Position numbers and translations under genes: made by a program. From Paragyromitra xinjiangensis (lineage: Eukaryota > Ascomycota > Pezizomycetes > Pezizales > Discinaceae), in assembly GCA_038503065.1 (NCBI GenBank), contig JBCAMK010000015.1, positions 1,674,001-1,738,000 on the forward strand: 64,000 bases of DNA. Direction: 5' to 3'. How positions within the stretch are numbered: position 1 is the first letter of the stretch; every line of letters begins with the position of its first letter. Of this stretch, positions 59,094 to 64,000 are shown one piece after another. Below the pieces are notes generated by a model. It searched no databases, was not told the DNA's origin, and worked only from the letters and a program-made list of their open reading frames with translations.

Positions 59094-62060
59094 ATGCCAG
59101 ACCGCTGCCCCTTTTGTCGATATTCCTACGACTACAGCTCAGCTTTGATGACCCATATCTTGACCAAGCACCCTGAACAAGCAGAAGTTTATCTTGACGA
59201 CTCACTGACGGATCGAGAGGAGCCGGCAGAGGACTTACTGGACGAAAGGAGCGATAGATCATCAATTTACGATTCGGACAATAATTCAGACGAAGAACCA
59301 GCTACAGCCTCTGATGCCGAAGACAACGATAATGATGCGGTCGAAGTTCCAAATATCAGCCAAAGCTTCCTACCGGACGCAGGGAGGTCGGCAGGGAACG
59401 TGCCAGGCTTCCTAGAAACTCAGGAAAGCTTGCTCCAATTCCCTCTATTTCCTTTCCACACCGCTTATGACTTCCATTTAGCCAAATGGTTTATTGATAC
59501 CAAAACGACGAAGACTGGCATCGAGGAATACTTCAAGAAAGGTCTTTACCTTGGTGCCGGCTCCTATCGGTCTGCCTACACCCTTTACAAGGTCATCAAA
59601 GACCTGCCTACGACCTTAGGAGAGCCTAGTTGGACCTTTATAGAGGAGGAGATTGATGGAGAGCCTTTTGTATTCTGCCATCGCGATCCTATGGTTTGTA
59701 TACGATATTTGCTGGCCCAGACGGCATATTCAGGAGAAATGGTCTACGCTCCAGTGAAAGAATTCAAACCTGCCGGCGAAAGGATGTATTCAGAAATGCA
59801 TACAGCTGATTGGTGGTGGGATCTCCAGGTTACTCTTCCGACCTTCCAGGAGTCGTCAAAGCTTGCTAACCAGTCGTAGGAAACCCTTCCCGCTGGCTCC
59901 ACATTAATTCCAATTCTTTGCTCATCGGATCAAACACATCTTACCAACTTCTCAGGCGATAAAAAGGCTTGGCCTATCTATTTGACGATAGGCAATATCA
60001 AATCCACACTTCGAAACAAACCTTCCGCAATGGCATCGCTGCTGCTGGCACTGCTTCCCGTCCCGCCAAAAGTTGGCAAGTTGAAGATCAAGGCTGCTGA
60101 AGCGCAAAGGTCAAGAAATTGCGCGGTTCTTGATCTCGCCATGGAAAAAACTATGTCGACCCTCCATGAGCCGGCAACAGATGGTGTTCAGCTTCCATGT
60201 GCTGATGGTCAGTTGCGATTCTGCTTTCCAGTAGTCTGCGGCTGGTTGGCAGACCATTTAGAGCACGTCACCCTCCAGCATCTGAAGAATAATGCATGCC
60301 CAGTCTGCGAGGTTGACGCCTCTAGCCTTGGTCAGCTTTGTACGCAGCCCTTCCCAGTACGCAATCACGATAGCTACAAAGCTCGAGTAAAACATTATCA
60401 AGAGACGGGCTCAATAGGGGATCTAGACTGGCTGCAGCAGAGAGGTATGAAAGCACTGATGAACAGCTTCTGGCGGCTTCCCAGAGTCCGGCCAGAAGCT
60501 CTATGGAAGCCCGACCTTTTACATACAGTCTACTTAGGTCTTTTGAAGCATATGATGGAATGGATCCAAGGCTTCCTTGGCAAATACAACCGACTCGACC
60601 AATTTGACAAAGTATGGAAGTCCATCCCCCCCTATACGGGCATCACAGTTCCCAAAAAGGCCTATCGAGAGGTGACCCAGTGGCAGGGCAAAGAGATGCA
60701 GAACCTTGGTCGATTCCTCCTGGTGGCGGTCACGATTGCTCTGCGGAAGCCGACGACCTCTGAAAGGCCGGCGTTCAAAAAAGCTCTTAACTGTATCCGA
60801 GCCTTGATAGATTTCCACCTAATGGCTCAATATCGCAGCCACACTGAACAGACTATTGCCTATATGGAAGGCTATTTGAAGGACTTCCACGAGCATAAGG
60901 ATATCTTCCTCGAATTCCGCAAGTCGAAGGCGACGAATGCGAAAGCAAAGAAAGCTAACAAAGCCATGCGGCAAGCTCAGGAGGAATTGTTGACGGCCTC
61001 TCAGAGTACGGCGAAGAGGCGGAAGGTAGTGGTGGAAGAAAGAATTGAGAGGCCAGAACAGCGCCAGGATATCTACCATCAGGAATCTCATTTCAACTTC
61101 ATCAAGATGCACCTATTGACCCACTTCAGCACACATGTGAGGCAATTCGGTAATATCGTCGCCTACTCCACAGAGGTCGGTGAAGCCTCACATCGAGAAC
61201 AGATCAAAGTCGGTTATCGCGCCTCGAATAAAATTAATGCAACCAAGCAGATCTTAGAACACTACTCTCGTCGGCACATGATGGCTATGCGTATCATATC
61301 TATTCAGGAGGCGACTCGTGAGAGGCCGGCAGGATCACTCCCAAAGGATGTGAGAGAACTCCTAGAGAAGGAAAAGGTTCCAGCCTGGTGCGAGCCGCAT
61401 ATTAGAGCAGAAAGAAAGCCCCCATCTTACCTCCGAGGATGTATAAGCGCCCGTTTGACCCAATCCCTGGAAGATGTGATGCTGGATATTGGTGATACCA
61501 AGGGTCTATTAGTGCAGAAGGTAGAGTCATATAACAGTACGTTGCCGGACTTCCAGAGGTTGCCAACCAACAACATCAAGCTAAGACTGTGCCCAGTGGA
61601 GCGCTTTACCCAGCTTCAGGTCCCTATGCTCAAATTCCAAGAGACCGATCTCTATACCATACACCACCTTCGATGCACGATTAATATGCCATTTCGAGGA
61701 GGGGCTGCAAGGAATGACTGGGTCTGGGTTATGGTAGGAAACGAGACTGAATATGGTGCCTTGCGTGGGTGCTTACCTGGCCGATTGAAATGCTTGTTTA
61801 AGCTTCGCGATCCGAGCTCGGGACGTACCCATCGGCTTGCGCTCGTCAAGATGCTTCAATTGGAAGGCACCGGCCTCCTGGAGGCCGACAACAGCTTGTT
61901 AAGAGTTCGTCTTCGTAATGTAAGGATTCCTAGTAACGACGAGTGGGTTGTGAGTGTTGCTTCGATTACAGGGATGGCGCATCTGGTGCCAGATCTAGAA
62001 GAGGGCTATTGGTATGTAAATAGTAGAGTGGATCTTGAGACGTTCAACGACATATACTAG
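59094..62060 (+). CDS. E2 Plavaka-like transposase, intact
   Basis: Two exons, 59094-59828 and 59880-62060, give 971 residues. The start is placed at MPDRCPFC because the E1 homologue begins there. A C2H2-like finger (CPFCRYSY, then HILTKH) is followed by an acidic linker. Conserved blocks are FHLAKWFIDTKTTKTGIEEYF, MYSEMHTADWWWDLQ, ETLPAGSTLIPILCSSDQTHLTNFSGDKKAWPIY, MTIGNIKS-like LTIGNIKST, CPVCEVD, KPDLLHTVYLGLLKHMMEW, IDFHLMAQYRSHT, FIKMHLLTHFSTHVRQFGNI, NDWVWVMVGNETEYGAL and GMAHLVPDLEEGYWYVNSRVDLETFN. It should act in the nucleus, cutting CATCAGC termini. The 51-nt intron contains the E2 word. No frame damage is seen, so it may be active or recently active. Family name from memory. Confidence 0.85.
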
Positions 62061-62221
62061 AGAGGCTGGAATTCACAGCAGGAATCCAAGACCGACCTAC
62101 CAGAGGTCGACATAAGGCCAACAACAAAAATCGATCCAAAGGGGTAGTCGCTGGCGGGTCAATGTGAAGGGCTCACACAACAGAAGTCAATCCAAAGGGT
62201 TAGTCGGACGGTGGACCTGTA

Positions 62222-62470
62222 CATCAGCAAAACCGATTCTCGGCTCCCGGGTGCTCCCGGACCCTCATGGACGGCGCGGACCAGATGGAGGCAAGTGCCA
62301 GTCCATGGAACAGCCATATCCCAAGGACCCTTGCACATGGTTCCCGGACCACACACCACTTCTCACGGACCCTTGTGGACCTCCCTGGACCACCTACCAT
62401 AGATGGCGGACCTTCCTGGAGCTCTATCAATTCCTGTGGACCACACTGTCGCTTGTAGGTCGCTTATAGA
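62222..62470 (+). mobile_element. E4: left end of a further CATCAGC-type element
   Basis: The terminus CATCAGCAAAACCG is preceded by TA. Within the next 210 bp the word GGACC occurs nine times (for example CCGGACC, ACGGACC, GTGGACC), again a family-specific subterminal word. No transposase or right end is present before the window ends. The extent beyond 62470 is unknown, and the satellite that follows may be inside E4. Confidence 0.6.
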
Positions 62471-62649
62471 GCGGCTGTAGGGCGCCAATAATACTACTAC
62501 TAGGGGTACGCGAATGCTCATGATTATTGGTATCAATTTGGCTACGTATATTGAAAAGCTACACTATAGGATCTCTATGTACAAAATCAAGCAGTCGCCA
62601 CTAGAGGCAACCCCCCCCCGCACTAAACCCGCCTGTGCCTAAATCAATT

Positions 62650-63840
62650 GTTTGGTCTGCTATTCAGCAGTTGTTTCAGGCGCTGGCACGCAGTCGATTC
62701 CGAGTCTATTCAGGAGTCAATTGAGCAGCCAATTCAGCAGGATTCAGAGGCTTAGAAACGGCCGATTCGGAGTCTATTCAGGAGTCAATTCGGCAGTCAA
62801 TTCAGCAGGATTCGGAGGCTCAGAAACAGCCGATTCGGAGTCAATTCGGCAGTCAATTCAGCAGGATTCGGAGGCTTAGAAACAGCTGATTCGGGGTCTA
62901 TTCGGGAGCCTATTCAGTAGTCAATTCAGCAGGATTCGGAGGCTTAGAAACGGCCGATTCGGAGTCAATTCGGGAGTCGATTCGGAGTCTATTCAGGATC
63001 CTATTCCGCAGTCTATTCGGAGTCTATTCGGGAGTCTATTCGGAGTCTATTCAGGAGTCAATTGAGCAGTCAATTCAGCAGGATTTGGAGGCTTAGAAAT
63101 GGCCGATTTGGAGTCTATTCAGGAGCCTATTCAGCAGTCAATTCAGCAGGATTCGGAGGCTTAGAAACAGCCGATTCGGAGCCGATTCGGAGTCTATTCA
63201 GGAGTCAATTGAGCAGCCAATTCAGCAGGATTCGGAGGCTTAGAAACGGCTGATTCGGAGTCTATTCAGAAGCCTATTCAGCAGTCAATTCAGCAGGATT
63301 CGGAGGCTTAGAAACAGCCGATTCGGAGTCTATTCAGGAGTCTATTCAGCAGTCAATTCAGCAGGATTCGGAGGCTTAGAAACAGCTGATTCGGAGTCAA
63401 TTCAGGAGTCAATTCGGCAGTCAATTCAGCAGGATTCGGAGGCTTAGAAACAGCTGATTCGGAGTCGATTCGGAGTCTATTTAGGAGCCTATTCAGCAGT
63501 CAATCCGGAGCCTATTCGGGAGTCGATTCGGAGTCTATTCAGGAGCCTATTCAGCAGTCAATTCGGAGCCTATTCGGGAGTCGATTTGGAGTCTATTGAG
63601 CAGTCAATTCAGCAGTCAATTCAGCAGTGGATTCGGAGGCTCAGAAACAGCCGATTCGGAGTCTATTCAGGAGTCAATTCGGCAGTCAATTCAGCAGGAT
63701 TCGGAGGCTCAGCAACAGCCGATTCGGAGTCAATTCAGCAGTCAATTCAGCAGGATTCGGAGGCTTAGAAACAGCCGATTCGGAGGCAGCTCGGGAGGCT
63801 CTCAAGCAGTCGATTCAGCAGGCTGTGGAAGCGAGCGAGG
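62650..63840 (+). repeat. 1.2-kb satellite of 12-bp units
   Basis: The array is built from 12-bp units of the form AGTCWATTCRGS (for example AGTCAATTCAGC, AGTCTATTCGGG, AGCCGATTCGG). They are organised into higher-order blocks that end GGATTCGGAGGCTTAGAAAC about every 60-150 bp. Variation among units is a few substitutions. Translations in several frames give Ser-Gln-Phe-Ser repeats, but these are by-products; no gene is supported. Confidence 0.85.
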
Positions 63841-64000
63841 TCTGCTGCTGAAGGGGTCCGACCAGGCGAGGTCCGATGTAATAGGGTCCTATGTCTGCTG
63901 TCAACGATGTCCGAATGTATGTGGGATGTTGGAACTGAAGTCACGATGTTAGCAAAGTTCATGTAACTGCATAGTAGGGAGGGAAGGGTAATAGGGAGTG
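63841..64000. other. Window end, no feature seen
   Basis: A short unique stretch after the satellite. No gene, terminus or repeat is recognised before the window ends. Confidence 0.4.

Larger units (their letters stand above)
53462..62221. mobile_element. E2: large Plavaka-like DNA transposon inserted in gypsy pol
   Basis: The left end CATCAGCAAAAAAACGG starts at 53462, preceded by TA, and cuts the gypsy RNase H frame. Gene order is B (minus), A (minus), transposase (plus): the same plan as E1 but reversed. No matching right terminus is found. Another left-type terminus (E4) starts at 62222, so E2 is either truncated or interrupted there; the right limit given is that junction. A palindromic GACCTC/GAGGTC word is spread through the element. 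E3, a 249-bp MITE, sits in the divergent promoter. Confidence 0.8.

Noticed and set aside
62650..63840. Ser-Gln-Phe-Ser repeat protein encoded by the satellite
   Set aside because: Several frames give similar repeats because the DNA unit is 12 bp; frames are broken by stops (for example GGCTTAG) every block.
62650..63840. CRISPR array
   Set aside because: Units are contiguous 12-bp tandem repeats without unique spacers, and the genome is eukaryotic.

Overview
The window reads as nuclear DNA of a filamentous ascomycete. Genes carry many short GT-AG introns (43-95 nt) with fungal branch sites. Recognisable products are typically fungal: a GH72 beta-1,3-glucanosyltransferase, a Git1-type permease and a fungal FHS sugar permease. 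Transposons dominate the right third. I cannot name the genus; a TE-rich Pezizomycotina lineage is an inference. There is no CRISPR array, rRNA operon, convincing tRNA or telomere.

Left part (1-28 kb): a gene-poor stretch of 9 kb with small TA-flanked inverted-repeat elements precedes a seven-exon GEL/GAS gene (9280-10984). A second gene-poor stretch follows. Then come two convergent transporters: an FHS/FucP-like permease (15404-16958, +) and a Git1-like glycerophosphodiester/phosphate-family permease (17612-19363, -). Next are a CENP-B/pogo DNA-binding-domain-only gene (20357-20978, -) and a tandem pair of CECR5-type HAD hydrolases (21875-23135 and 25256-26739, +). In both HAD genes the single intron splits the catalytic Asp codon.

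Middle part (28-41 kb): two full-length paralogues of a CorA-like membrane protein family (28626-31285 and 36066-38506, -) and a decayed third copy (about 40113-40520, -). All three keep a predicted 7-nt micro-exon beside the GMN position. A degenerate AAA-ATPase Walker A relic lies next to the third copy.

Right part (41-64 kb): nested transposons. Two large DNA transposons, E1 (42473-50781) and E2 (53462 to about 62.2 kb), share the terminus CATCAGCAAAA and the same three-gene layout: a Plavaka-like transposase transcribed divergently from accessory gene A, followed by accessory gene B (DUF6532-like). E1 has both ends and a 2-bp target duplication, but its transposase has two frameshifts. 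E2 has an intact 971-aa transposase, is inserted in the RNase H region of a Ty3/gypsy pol gene, and carries a 249-bp MITE with the same termini in its divergent promoter. Each element is peppered about every 300 bp, in exons, introns and intergenic DNA, with its own short motif: ATTCGTC-like in E1, and an imperfect palindrome around GACCTC/GAGGTC in E2. This three-gene module with element-specific dispersed motifs, reminiscent of transposon anti-silencing systems, is the most interesting thing in the window. The right edge is a 1.2-kb satellite built from 12-bp units.
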